NCBI GenBank assembly: GCA_002897115.2
Contig: BCIH01000013.1
Coordinates: forward strand, 359,160-423,159
Direction of reading: 5' to 3'
Origin: Prototheca cutis
Lineage: Eukaryota; Chlorophyta; Trebouxiophyceae; Chlorellales; Chlorellaceae
DNA: 64,000 nucleotides
Shown here in pieces: positions 36,256 through 49,500 of the stretch. The stretch's first letter is position 1, and every line of letters begins with the position of its first letter. Below the pieces are notes generated by a model, which saw nothing but the letters and a program-made list of their open reading frames with translations, was not told the origin of the DNA and ran no database searches. The position numbers and the translations under genes are program-made.

Positions 36256-37113
36256 ATGGCCCTCTCGTGGTTGGCTGTCGCCCTCTGGGCCCTGCTCCTG
36301 GCAGGCCTGGCATGGGCCCTCTCCGGGAGGCTACACCTGCGCTCCCGGGCAGCCGCTGGCCTGCTTTCCCTGCTTGTCAAGGCGCTGCATGACGTGGAGG
36401 GAGGCGAGGCCGAGCCACGGGTAACACCCACGGCCACAGGTGCGGTTTCCCTGTCATGGCAAGGGAGGGCTGGGGCGAGTTGATGCATGCGTGGTCGGGC
36501 GTGGGTGGGCCATGGCATGCTGGTATCACAATTATGGAAGGGGTGCTCACTTCCAGGGAGCGGCCCCGTGGGAACGCCGGTGGGGTTCTGGGTCGGGCTA
36601 CCATTCCGAGCGAACACATTCCTGGATTTTCGGGTGATCGCTGTCTCTGTTCAACACATGCCATTCCCATACCGAGCCATCCCACCGATGCAATGCATAC
36701 GCAGGCGTCCGGATCACGGACTGGCGACTGGGCGGCGACACGCTGCGCAGCGCGGTGCTGGCGGGCACCGCGGTACGGGGCGTGCACGTCGGCTCGCTGA
36801 CGCTGGACCTCCCGTCTCTGAGCCGCTCACTCCGCCTGGCGGTTTCAGGCATCAGTGTCGAAATGCGCCAGCTCCGCATGCCCCCAGTGCGTGGGTGGAC
36901 AGGGAAGGGGGGTTTGTCTTGGATGCCGGAAAATGGGGCCTGCGTGCCGCAACTGCAGCCAAGCATGTGTCTGAGGATTGGGCTGCCTAGACACTGGCAG
37001 TGCTTCTCCTCGCGTCTTGAGAGGCCTGACCAAGGAGTCTGGGGGCGCACAGAGAGAGAACCGGTGGCAGTCAATGAACGCGGGCCCTTGTGACATGCTC
37101 TCTCGTCCCCCCC

Positions 37114-37144
<31 letters not shown>

Positions 37145-40100
37145 AAAAACAACCCATTGTACAGGCCCAGGAAGTGGATGCGTTGGTCGAGGGCAGGGTG
37201 GCGGCGATCCGCGAGGACCGTGCACGGCGCCTTGCGGCCGTGGAGCAGCTGCTGTGGGGCCGTGACTCGGACCCCGGCATGGGTCCCGTCACTGGCGCCG
37301 CGGCGGGCGGGGTGCTGCTGTTTGGGCCCTTCGCCCGGATGCTGCGCAGGGCCATTAGCCGCGTGCAGGCCGCGGGCTTGCAGCGCGGCGCCGTGCTCCT
37401 CGTGCGGTCGCTTCACATCGACGTGCGGGACGTGCGGCTGCGGTACGCGCAGGCGGGCGAGCCGGGTCCTCGGCCCGCGCGGGCCAGCTACCTGGAGGGC
37501 TGCGACGCCGTGGTGCTGCGCCTGCGCGCGCTGAGCCTGCACCCCACGCGGCCGCCGCAGGCGTTGCTGGATGGTGGTGAGGTTGATGGTGCAGGCTTTG
37601 CTGGTTCAGCGGCGCCGGACATTTCAAAGCCCGCTCCTTCAGGCGCGAGCGGTCGGTTTGGCAGCCGCGGCGACTTGCGATCTGCCGAGAACGGCACGGG
37701 AGCACCGCTGCACCAAGATGACCGCGCGTTGTTTGATTCGAGCAGCGACGACGAGCACGGTGGCGACGCCGATTCCGAGGCGGCGGCCACGCTGTGGCGC
37801 GTGGCCGTTGATGCACTGCGCGCGCTGTGGCGCGTGGCCCGGCCGCTGCAGGCCGTAGCCTCGCGGCTTGACCTCACCGGTGCGTCGCTGGAGCTGCACA
37901 CGTACCCCCTGACCTGGTCCGCAGCACGGGGGGCTGGAGGTCCCGACCGCGCNCTGCCGGCCGCGGTGGCGGGCGCCGTGGCGGCGGCGCGCGCTGCAAG
38001 CACCTGGACGCCCGGGACCGTCACGGGTGCCGAGCTGGCGGGGGCCATGGCTGCCTGGGACGAGGCCATTGAAGGCGTGCTGGAGCAGGTGCTGCCCGAA
38101 GTACACACCGTGTTTCGGCAGTGGGAGCTGAGCGTGCAGCTCGTGCTGTGCCCTGCGGGCATGCACCGGCCTGCAGGGGCGGTGGGGCCGGCGCGGGGCT
38201 CGCCGGGGCTCAATGTTGGCGTTGCTGGCATCTCCGCCCGGCCGCCAGGCGCTGGGCCGAACCCTGTCGACCCCCGCGAGGCCACGCCTGGCACAAGTGC
38301 TGGACACCCGCGCCGCGGCGATGAGGACGCCAGGGACGGCGGCCAGTCGCCACAAGCTGGCACCGTGCACGTCAACGGCAGCCCCGTGCCGGGCGTTGTC
38401 GACCCGTCACTCCGTGACGAGAGCCTCCAGCGGCCGCGGAGTCGGCAGACGGCCGGGACCATGGCGGGTGCCGATGGTCTCGATGGTCAGCACAATGAGG
38501 GCTCGTCCATGCATGTGGACGACTCATTTGATGAGCCTCGCACACCGGGGGCCCAATCCAATGAGCACACCAGCACGGTGGTGCCGAGCAGTGGCCCGGA
38601 CTCGTCGTCGGGCCCTGCCCGCTTGGCTGCCGATGCTGCCGCATCCGTGTGGGCGCGGCTCCAGCGCGACTCTTTCGTGCCCGAGCCCTTGACTGAGATT
38701 CGGGAGGAGGACCTCCCCGAAACCTTGCGTCGAAGCGGCGCTGCGGGGCTGCAGCCGGAAGGCAGACGAGCGGGGCACGAGCATGTCGGGGGCACGGCCT
38801 CCACCCATGGCACGGCCGGGTCGACGGCCTCCCCTGCCACGCCGGCCCCTGCGGCGGCATCCACTACCGCGGGCCCCGCTCGCCGGGTCGGCAGCAAGCC
38901 GGCGGTGCTGGTGGACGTGGGGATCAAGGCGTTTGTCCCCGAGTTTAGCGCCACGTCCATCGCGCTGCTGTCGCGCGTGGTGGAGCGGGCACTGTACGCC
39001 TCGCGGTACGACCATTTCTGGGAGGCGCGGCCCGGCGTACCTGTGGCGGGCCACGCGGCCGTGTGGTGGCGCCACGCCGGCAGCTTTCTGGCTGCCGGGT
39101 GCGATGTCATCGGCAGGCACGAGGGCCGGCTGGGAGACCTGGCCCGCCGCCGCGCACGGCGCCTGCGCCATGCCGAGCTGTACGGGGAGGTTTGCCAGAC
39201 CCGGCCGCTGTTCTCGCGGCCGGGCCAGCGCTGGTGGCACCGCTTCCTCCCCTTTTCCCGGGAGGGCAGCTTCCGCCGGCTCTGGCCTGTTGGCGGCGAC
39301 ACCGGTGCTGGAGGGGGAGAGGTGGGCAGCGACTCTGACGACGACGACGGCGCGGCCAGCGCCAGCGCCCCCTCGGACGCCCTCGGGCCCGAGATGTCCT
39401 TCACAGGGCCTCCCTCCTCCCGCTCGCCGTCCTTCCTGCCACGGCAGAGCCCCAGCGGCCGGCGCAGCCCGCTGTGGTGGGCGCGGCGCGCCGCGGCGCG
39501 CCACCGCCGTCGCTCGGCGGACCCCGGGGAGCAGCGGGCCGGAATTGCAGCCAAGTCGACTGGGGCCCGCGAGGGTTCGGACAGCGGTGCCGCCATGCGC
39601 CTGGCGGCGCTGGAGTCGCGGTTGAGCCTGGAGGAAGCTGCCCACTTCCGTCTGATGCTGGCGGCCACGCACAACCGACAGCTGGCCTCCGACCCTGTCC
39701 TGCTCAAGTTCGTGGCGGATAAGGTTGACGGCATCATCCTGCACCGCGGCGAGCTCTCCACGTCCATGGAGGCCCGGTTGCTCCACCACGACCAGCCCTC
39801 ACTCTGTGGTGGCAGTGGTGACGGCACTGCACCAAACGCAGCAGCCCTCCCCGCCCCTGGACAGGAAGTGGAGTTTGAGCTGTCACTGTCGTGCCCCAAG
39901 ATTGGCATTGCGCTGGAGGTGTCGCCGGTGTGCCTGTCCCTGGCTGCGCGCTGCAGCCCGCCCGGCGGCGACGACACGCCGCGCGAGGAGGCCGTCCTCG
40001 TGGCCGACGAGCGCTTTGACCCCGGCGGCACCGAGGGCGGCCCCCCCCCCTATGTTGCGCTGGCCCTGCGTGGCATCACGCTGCGTTCCAGCTCGGACGG

Positions 40101-43100
40101 TGCAGCCACGCTGCGCATCGGCCAGCTGTCTGTCGGCGGCGCGTACGGCCCCTTGGAGCCGCCCGCGCCCAAGATCCTGTCCTGCCCCTCCCGCGTCTGC
40201 CGCCACACCTGCAAGGCCGCAGAGTTTTTCCGCTACGCCGTCACCGGCCGTGTCATGGCCGAGTCGGCGGACGCCAGCGACCTCCCCGGCGCGGGGGGTT
40301 TGTCGTTCCATGCCCACGCCGGCGATGTTCCCGGCGTCGGACCGTCGGGAAACCACGCCGCCGTTCCTTCCCAGCAGGCCGACTGCCTTTCCATGACGGT
40401 GTCGCACCGCGCGGGCGTGGGCGGTGCGGTGGTTGGCCGGCCCCGGCCCTCGCCCACCTGGTCCCCGGCCGACTGGGTCCCGGGAGGCTCGGACGTACGC
40501 CTGCACTTTGCCGCGGTCGGCGTCACCTACCGCGACCGCGTCATCGGTGCGCTCCTAGATTTTGCCGATGCCTGCGAAGCCTGCAAGCATGCCCCCTGGC
40601 TCTGGGCCCAAGAGCTGTGCCGCATCAATGATGGGGTTGATGATGCCCGTCGTGATGGCGCCAGGCCGCAGGCCACCGACGGGATCGTAGAGGAGATTGT
40701 CGATGATGAAGTCAAAGGTATCGCGTTTTCCTTGTGTGTATTTGCAGGTGGGAGGGGCCGTAGGGAAGGAACAGGGAAATAATAATGAGCGGCCGGGGGG
40801 GACACGCCCGGGCGCACGGCGTGCATGACTGACACGCTGCACATGCGCTGGCTGTCGACTCACTCTCTGTCGACATCTACCTGTGCAGTGCCCGAGGGGC
40901 AGCCCGCCTCCGCCCTCGCTGGCCCGCCGCGCGTCCGGTTTGCCGACGATGGAGCCCAAGGGGTTGACACCACTGCAAGCCGCAAGGCTGTGGCCAAAGC
41001 ACCGGGCTCTCCCTCCACCGCGGCACCCTCCACGTCGAACCAGCTGCCATACGTCAAGCGCTGGCCCGCGCTGCCGGCGTGGCCTCCCAGCCTGGAGGCC
41101 ATGGTGCTGGAGATGCGGGCGCTGCGTGGCGGCGCAGTGGCCGCGGCGTTCAAGCTTCCAACCCTGGGCCTGGAGGTTCGCTGCCCCGGGGTCGCAGCGC
41201 AGCTGCCCTATCCGCACACGCTGTACCTGCAGTACCTGGACCGTGGTGGAAGCCTCGGCCCCGGCCTGTTCAGCAACGACTACGAGTCGGGCTTTGCGCC
41301 CACGGCGGCCAGCGACGGCCGCCCACCGCTGACGTACCGCCTCACGCTGACGGCCCAAAACCTGCGGCTGCTGGTCAGCGCCGAAGACGCGGGGGCGGCG
41401 CTGGCGGGCGGCTGCGCGCGGCGCGTAGATGCTATCGCATTCGTCGACGTCTTCACCTACCTCTCGCGCGAGTCACGCACCGTGATTGCCGCGAATTCCA
41501 TGCCCCGGCGCGGGCACCTGGCCCTGCTCCGGAGCTTTCACGTCGGCGCTTCCGGCCCAGGGGCGGGTGCCCGGTCGCCCGGTGGCCCGCAGGGTGCAAC
41601 CGACCACCGGCACGCCGTCTGGCCGGGAACTTCCCCGGGGCATCGATACTCCGGGCAGACAATGCAGGAATTTGATGGCCGTGCAGGCGCCGCGGCTGCC
41701 GCTTTCCTGTCGGGCGACGACCTGCAGGCACAGCGGGAGCTGGACGAGTTACAGGAGGTCATGCGTGAGGCCGAGATCCCATCCATGGCAAAGGTCTGGG
41801 CATACCCGGAGGACATGCCCGCCATCTTGGCCGGCATCCGGGAGCAGGAAATGGCCAGTGCTGCTGCGGCAGCGGCGGCAGCATCAGCTGCCGGCGACGC
41901 CACGGCGCCGATCGGCGCCAGCGGGAAGCTGCCCTCCTTCCGCTCTGCATCGCCCGTTTCGGGCACGGCGGTGGACGTGCAGACCGCACAGCAGCAGTAT
42001 GCTGGGGGAGGCCAGGCCCCGGGAGCGGCAGCACGCGCCGCTNCGGCCCTGGGGGGCGGTGCGGCTGCGGCGGCGGCGTTTGCTGCGGCGACCGTGGGAA
42101 CCGGTTCGGGTGCACTGACCTACCCCGTCCCGCTGGTCCCGTTCCTCAAGGTCGGCCCGCTGCGCTACAGCATCCTGGAACGCCTGGAGACGGCGCCCAG
42201 CAAGCCCGGCGCCAACAGTTTATCGGTCGCCGGCACCGTGTTTGGCATCCAGGCCTGGATCTCCCCCATGCACCTCTGGCATCTCATCTCCGTCGAGCGC
42301 ACCGTCCGCCGCATGTTCCAGCGGTTCAAGCGGTCCAGCTTGCTGTCCGAAGCCCAGCGGGGCGCCGCAGCACGCGAGGCCGGCGCCGATGAGTCCGGGC
42401 CCGCCGCCGGCGCCTCGTCACACCACACTGCTTCAAATGTCGGCACCGCGGGCGCGTGGCAGCACCAGCACAAGGTCATCGCTCCGCCACCGCAGCAGAC
42501 GCGCTTCTTCCGCAAACTCGTCGTCATGTTTGGCATCGGCCAGCTCAACGTCCTCTGGATGGTGCGTGCGTGCTTGTGTGGTGGGTTTGTTTGAGATGAG
42601 ATTGGATCGTGGGTGGTTGTTTGTGAAGTGGGTGGACTGGGCTGGGCTGATTTCGAGTGGGCATTTTCGCGCCGTCAGTTGGGATGGCCTGCTGTGCCCC
42701 GCGCTGCGCTTTGGTCACCTAGACCACACACAAACACGTGTCACAGATTGGCACATGGACGCCGAAGAGCTCGCGAAGTTCGAGGGGTGGTACGGCCCCT
42801 GCCTTTCGGCGACAGTGGGGCATCACGGTCAAGCGTGGCGACCCTGCGTTCCTGTGGGCGCAGTGGCTTGCGCCCATCTACTCGCTGGCAGTGGCCGACG
42901 TGCGCGCGGTGTTGCGGGTGGAGCCCGACGGCTCACGCGTCGCAGGCGCCACGCTGGACGGCGTCATCGTGCGCGANCTGCAGCTGCCTGAACGTGCGCA
43001 GCATGCGTACGTGCTGCGACCCCTGCCGGCGCGCGCGCGGCGGCTGGCGCTGTGGGTTGCGTCCATGCGCCGCAGGTTCCTGGGCATCCGCCGCGTCTCC

Positions 43101-46100
43101 CTGCCGCGGCTGCGCTGGGTGCTGGCCGTGCAGGCGGTCATGCTCGCGCGCCACACGCGTGCCACGGGCGGGCTGGCCTCCCTCCTGGCTGTGCCGCCGC
43201 TGCACAGCCTGTACGTCGGCGGCGGGGCGCGGGGGGGTGTGGTTTCCGGCAACACGCTCGGGCCTCAGTTCCGCGTCCAGTTTGTCCGCGCCGCCGCCGG
43301 GGCGCTGCCAAGCAGTAGTGGTGGTGGTAGGAGTGGCAGTGTCGAAGGGCAAAGACATGCTGAGCGCGCCCGGACTTCGAGAGCCGAATACCGCCGTCTG
43401 GACAGCGATGGCATGGTCATCTTACCCCCAGACGGTAATGGCACGGACCGCCGGGCCAATTACAGCCATTCTGGGAGCCGTGCACAGCAGGTCCGTAAAG
43501 ATACAAAGGCAGGATCCTCCCGGGGCCCGTCGCCGGACGACGAGGGCGACCACGAGCTGCAACGGCTGCTGCGTGCGTCGCAGCACGATGATGCAGCATC
43601 GTTCAGCATCGGACAGATGCTGGCGTACGTGCGCGTGAAGCAGCAGGCGAGCATCGCGGCCGCCGCCGCGCAGCTGGCGCACATCGTGGGCATGCTCTCG
43701 GAGCCGCGGTCCGGCGGCGGGCGGAGTGGTGCGGCACGCAAGGCGAAACCTAAAGCTCAGTCCGGTGCAGCGTCCGCAGACCCCGCCATGCGGCGGGGTC
43801 TGCGTGTGACGGTGGAGATGGTGGGCCTGGATGTGCTGTTCCGTGTGCAGAGCCGCGACCTGATGTCGCTCAAGCTCCAGTCGGCACAGTTGGCCGTGCA
43901 CCGCCGGCGCCCCTCGCCGCTGTTGGGACCCCGCGACGTCCGGCTCACCGTGTCAGCCGCAGTTCGGGACATCATGGTCCAGGACCTCCGCGCTGGGCCG
44001 GAGCACTGCATGGTACTCGTGCCCAATGGCGGAGCCGAATACTGCACCTTCTACGCGTTGCACACCACGTACATGGACCCCACTGTTGCTGCACCCACAC
44101 TCGTCCTGGAGCTCCAGGTTTGTTGTCTTATTTTTTTCCTTTTGCGTGGATAGGGTGGTTTTTTGGTAAGAATACGGGTCATTTGAACTTTGCTTAGGGT
44201 TTTGTCTGTCGAGTACTCTGACCAAGCAAGGGTCCAGAGTGCGGCGACTGGCGTGGGGTCTTGCCTTCTGACCCACCACTCCATAAACGTACCCAGAACA
44301 CACTCACATACACAGAATCCGCGGATCTTGCTGCTGTTCCGGTTCGTGGCGGACCTGATGCACGCTGCAGACATCATNGGCACAGCCGCTGCGCACACCA
44401 AGGACCAGACGGCGATCGCTGCGGCATCGACCCATGGCGCGGTGCAAAGCGCGGAAGAGTCCCGGGGCCCGGCGAGGCCCACCGGAGCCAGTTCTGGCCG
44501 CACCTCGCCTGTTCCCGTGCCGCGTGCGCCGCAGCCGCCCGTCCCCGGCGCGTCGGCCGTTGCCGCCGCCGATGCCGCGGCGGGTGTCCTGCCGCTGGTG
44601 CTGCTGCCCGAGGAGAATGATGTGGACGACCTCGACGCCACCGAGGGGGCCTCTGTCCCATCAGGCCAAAATCGCGGGCCACCTGCCCTCGCACTGGAAG
44701 TGCTGGTGCAGCTGGAGAACGTGGGCATCGTGCTGCCGACTTCTGCAGCCTCACGCGTCGTGCTGGGCGCACACATGGAGCGTGTGCTGCTGTCGCTACC
44801 CGGCCCCGTCATGCCGGGCGAGGCCCTGGACGAGGCAGGCCTGCCGCCGCTGGAGACAACGGTGGAGGAGAGCCTGCTGGCCAACTCCACCTTTAAATAC
44901 ACTGGCTTCCATGATGCTGGTGGTGCTGAGGCAGCGCCGGGGAGTGGTGGGGTTGGTGGAGCGCAGGCTGCTGCTTCAGATGGCGCTGCAACAGCGGGCT
45001 CGACCGGCGCCAGCGGTGTTCAGGCCGGCGACGACGGGTCAGGGACCGTGGGACCCCGTGCGCCCTCTGCTCCCGCAGATCACCCGACAGCCGGCAGCGC
45101 CGCNGCTCGGGAGCGTGCCGAGCTGGACAGCCTGCCGTTCAAGTCTCGTGTTCTCCTGGCGGCGCAGGAGGAGTCGGCCGGTTCGCTGGGCGGCATGACC
45201 AGCATGCTTTCCATGCGCCGGCGCCGTGCGGGGCAGCAACGCCCGCCCGGCGTGCTCTACCTGGGCGAGGGCCTGCAGAGCGGCCGCGACCGCGAACTCG
45301 CGGGCGTGCTCCGCATCAAGCCCGACGTCGCGGCGCGGCACGTCGCGCGCTCCGACGATGTGCGTGGCGCCGCCGCGACTGCTGCGACTGAAGCTGGTAG
45401 CGGGGTCCAGGGCGCTGGAACAGCAAGGGCCGCCAGGCCCAGACCCCTCCGGGCCCCTCTGCCGCCGTCGCAGGCCCAGCCGCGGCCTGCGATCTATGAC
45501 TTGCACCCGGGGGCCGGGGGCATGGCAGCCTCGCTGCCTCGGGATGCCATCCACCGGAGCCGGCGCTTGACTGGCGCGTACGAGGAGGGCGCCACATCCG
45601 CCTCGCAGCGCGCGTTGCAGGACGCTGCGGGGCGGACGGCGGTGGGCGCGGGACCTGGAACTGGTCCCAGGCGCCCCGGCTCTGCCGCGACTGGCGACGA
45701 GGGCTCGGTGGCTGCCGGCATGCCGCGTGTGGAACCGGAAGGAAACACCCTGCTCACGCCGCTGGATACCAAGGGCCTCGACGATGCTGACGCCGAGCAG
45801 CAAGGCACGTGGGCTGTGATGGTTGTTGAGTGGGCCCAGGGGCGGGGAGAGAGGACCCATCCATCCAGNCATTGGGACTGCTCGTCTGTCTGTGTTTTGG
45901 AGTACCTCGCGAGCAATGCNCTGCTGCTTTCTTGGGATGTGCACAGATGCCCTTGCTTTGTCTAGCCCTTTCTTATCCGCTGGGGCTCTTAGGGTTGGGC
46001 CAACACATCCCTTCACTCACCACCACACTGCAGTCGTGGAAGTCCCTACCCCATCTCTCACCATATGCATCGAGAGTTTCCACGTTGTGCGTGGCACGCT

Positions 46101-46554
46101 CATCAAGCTGCCCACTGCCTGCCGAGTTCCGGTGTGTATGTTGTTGGGTGTGTGTGCATGAGGGGTCTTGGTGGTGTTCCGTAGCAGTGGTATTTGGGAA
46201 ACATCATCCAGGGGCAAAATGCGTGATGCGCCAGGTGCCAGCCAGTGACACCTGCCTGCCACGTACAGGGTATGGCCAGCGCTCTCTGATCCCCCCCTTT
46301 CCCCGCGACCACTGCAGGGGAGCGGGATTGACGTCAAGGCGCGGACAACGTCGTTTGTCCCCACGAGCTTGACCAGCTTCTCATGGCCCTCCGAGACGTG
46401 GGACCTGGTGTCAGGGTGCGCTGGGTATGGGGTGTGTGTGAATGGAGCGATTGGTTGACCTCTGTCAGCCCAGTATTGTGCCGGCCATGGTCCCAGTTTA
46501 TGCATGCATGCATGCATGCATGCATCCATTTCTATGCGTCCATCCCCCCCCCCC

Positions 46555-46594
<40 letters not shown>

Positions 46595-49500
46595 GCTCCG
46601 TTCCTTGGGTCTTGCAGCGTCTCAGTGTCGCTGTTTGACCGCTTTGACTCAGTGAGCCAGCTGCATTTCTCCAGCACAGCACTGGCGTGGACATTCAACG
46701 CACCCAATTTCACCGCCCTGATGGACTTTGTGAGCGGCAACCTGGAGGGCCTGCTCAACCCCCCTGGCGCGCCGCCGGGCCCCCCCGGGCCACCGCCCGA
46801 CCTGGCGTACAACCCCTCGCTCAAGTTTGGCCCGCGCCCTGGCCAGCGCGCATCCATGCACGTGACGGTGGCTGTACCGCGGCTGACACTGTGCATGGAG
46901 GCGCACCCACGCGAGTGGTGCGCGGCGCTGGAGGAACTGCCGCCCGTGGGCGCGGCCGACGCGCCCGAGCTACAGCCCTTCCTCCGCCTCACCGCCAGCA
47001 ACGTGCTGCTGGATTTCGGAAACATGTCTGATGGCGACAAGTTCCTCAAGCTCTGCGCCACCAGCCTTGACGCGCATGACCTGCGCCTGGCTTACCGCCT
47101 CGAAGCCGTGATGGCCGCGGAGGGGGAGGATGAAGCGGTAACAGAGCTGGGGGTGGAGTACACCGACCTGCCCCAGGCTCCGCGAGCTGTTGACGAACCA
47201 TCCACTGCCACCGCGCAGAGCAACGGCATGGCACAGGCCAAGGGCACAGCAATGGCCGCCGATGCCGAGACACCTGGCGGTGCCAGCCCCCACACGCCTG
47301 TTGGGGCGGGCGAGAGATTCCAGCCTCCACTGTTGTCTCCCTTTACCACAGCTGCTCCTGCCACTGCAACGACAGCGGCCGGTGCGTCTCCTGCGAGCCG
47401 CACAGGTACAAAGTCCCCAACGAAACAGGTGGCGTTTGCACCGGAAAACGAGTTGAAGGGGGCGGCCATAGGCGGAGACGGCGCTGAGACCCCCCCGGGA
47501 GCCGCTGTTGCCGCGCGCACAACTGGCGCTGCCCCTCCCCCTCAGCGAGTGGTGCCAGGGTCAACAGCTCGCCGAGCGGGACGGGGTCTGGACGCGGTGA
47601 CGGTGGGTTCTTATCCCGAACTAGCCAACCCGCTGGGTGTGGCCTCCACGACCCGTGGTGGGGGCGCCGACATCCGCCGGCGCCGACGTCTGGCTCTGGA
47701 CCAGGCGGGCTTGCCCCTGTTTGGCCCCAGCGGCGACCAAGCCAGTCCGGGATCACCGGCTCACAATGCCCCAGCGCGCCACGCCGAGGCCAGCGGCAAT
47801 GGCGGCGGGGCGGGGCCGGTGCGAGGCAACGGCCGGGGGGCCCCGCCGACCGCGGCACCGGGCACGGCCCCCGGTGCAGCGCCATCTTCTGACGCTCCGT
47901 CCAACATGCAGTCCATGGTATACCAGCTGGAATCTGGCATGACCCGCACATACACGACAGCCGACGGCTCGCTGGAGCTGGGTGCGGAGGACAGCCTGGA
48001 GCCACCGGGCTCCGGCCGGGGTGCGCTGGGCCTGCGAGACGAGGAGGAGGAAGGCGCGGGCATGCACGTGCCGCTGTCCCCGCAGGACAGCGAGTGGGAG
48101 TCGACGCCCGGGCCGCTGACTTGGACTGGCGGCGGGCCTGCCTCACCGTTTGGCGGCCGCCGCCCCGCGGGGTATCGCCCGGGTGGGCCCGGAACCAGCC
48201 CGGGGATCTCGGATGCGGAGTCCTCGCCCCGTGGATTTGGTGGGTTTGGCACCGCACGGCAGCCCGGGTCGCCGCCGCTGGACCCGTTTTTTGGTGTTCC
48301 ACTCGGTGGCACCCCGGGAGCTGCCCACGCCGCCGCTGGCGGCGAACACCTGCCGCCGCGGTATGGCGCGTCTGCGGGCGCCGGCACGTCTTCCGCGACG
48401 CCGCATGGGTCCCGGGGTTCCCGCGGCGTGTTTGGGACGCCCGCACCGGCTACCGGGATCAAGCTGTCGGTGGCCCGCCGGCTCAGTGAGCAGGCCGACC
48501 GCCGGCGCTCAGCACAGGCGACCTCGGCCGGCGGCGCCACGCCTGGTGCACTGCCCACGCCCGCCGCCCTCCTACGCGACCGTTTCACGCCCNGCGGGGC
48601 CGCTGGCACGGGTGGCGATGGCACGACGCCGGGTCTGGGGTCGGCGGCGCAGGGTGTCAGGGACCGCTTGGAGCCCACGGTCGTGGACTTTATTCGGGTG
48701 CCGGAGCTGGAGGCGCGAGGTGTGGCACTGGATGGTGCCGCAGTGGTCTGCCTCTTGACCGCGCCCGCGCCGCCCGCGCCCGAACTTGACGGGTACGATG
48801 CAGTGTTAATTTGGGGATGGTAAATTTCTTTTAGCAGGTTGGTGCAAGTTTTCTTTGTCTTGGGGTGCAAGAGTGATGGTGCCCTGGTCCAATGGGCCAT
48901 GCACCCATGGTCTGTGCCCACGCAATCCTGCACCCAACATTCCCCGCTGTCGCCAACGCACTCCCACTACCCTGCAGGATGACGGTGGAAGGTCTCGACC
49001 CTGTACCCGGAAGCAACCCGCGCGTGAAGCTCGAGCTGTCGTATGCCAAGCATTCCAACTCGACGCAGGCCATCGAATTTGCCCTGAGCAACTGCGTCAT
49101 TGCCTGGCCGTACTTTGACGACCTATCGCTGATCCACACGCTGAGCAGCCTGTTCCAGGCGCCCTGGTACCCCAAAACTGCAGAGGGCGGTCCAGCTTCT
49201 CAGGCTGCGGCCCAAGGGGCGTCCTGCGGTGTGGCAGAGCCTGCTGCTGTGGGTGGTGGTGCTGCGTCCTCAAACAAGCCTGACAGTCCCATGGGGGTCC
49301 CCCCGACCCCCTCTGCGACACCACATCCTGTGGAACCCAAACCCTGGACGTACTTTAACACGCTGCTGGCGGACGTGGAAGTGTTTGTCCCCGTGTACAA
49401 TGTGGAGGCTGCCGCCGACCTGGCGGCTGCGTTGTGGGCCGCCGCCGACCGCGGCTCGCGCTTCCACGTGGTCAGCGATCTCGCACTGGCCTCTGTTTTA

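Noticed and set aside
38487..40031. 514-codon minus-strand open frame, with similar frames over other VPS13-like exons
   Set aside because: Shadow of VPS13-like exon 3; the plus strand carries the conserved domains and consistent splice phases.
42750..42800. Alternative reading DWHMDAEELAKFEGWYG at the start of VPS13-like exon 5
   Set aside because: That frame does not match the upstream exon phase and is lost downstream; the phase-0 frame stays open and continues into conserved sequence.
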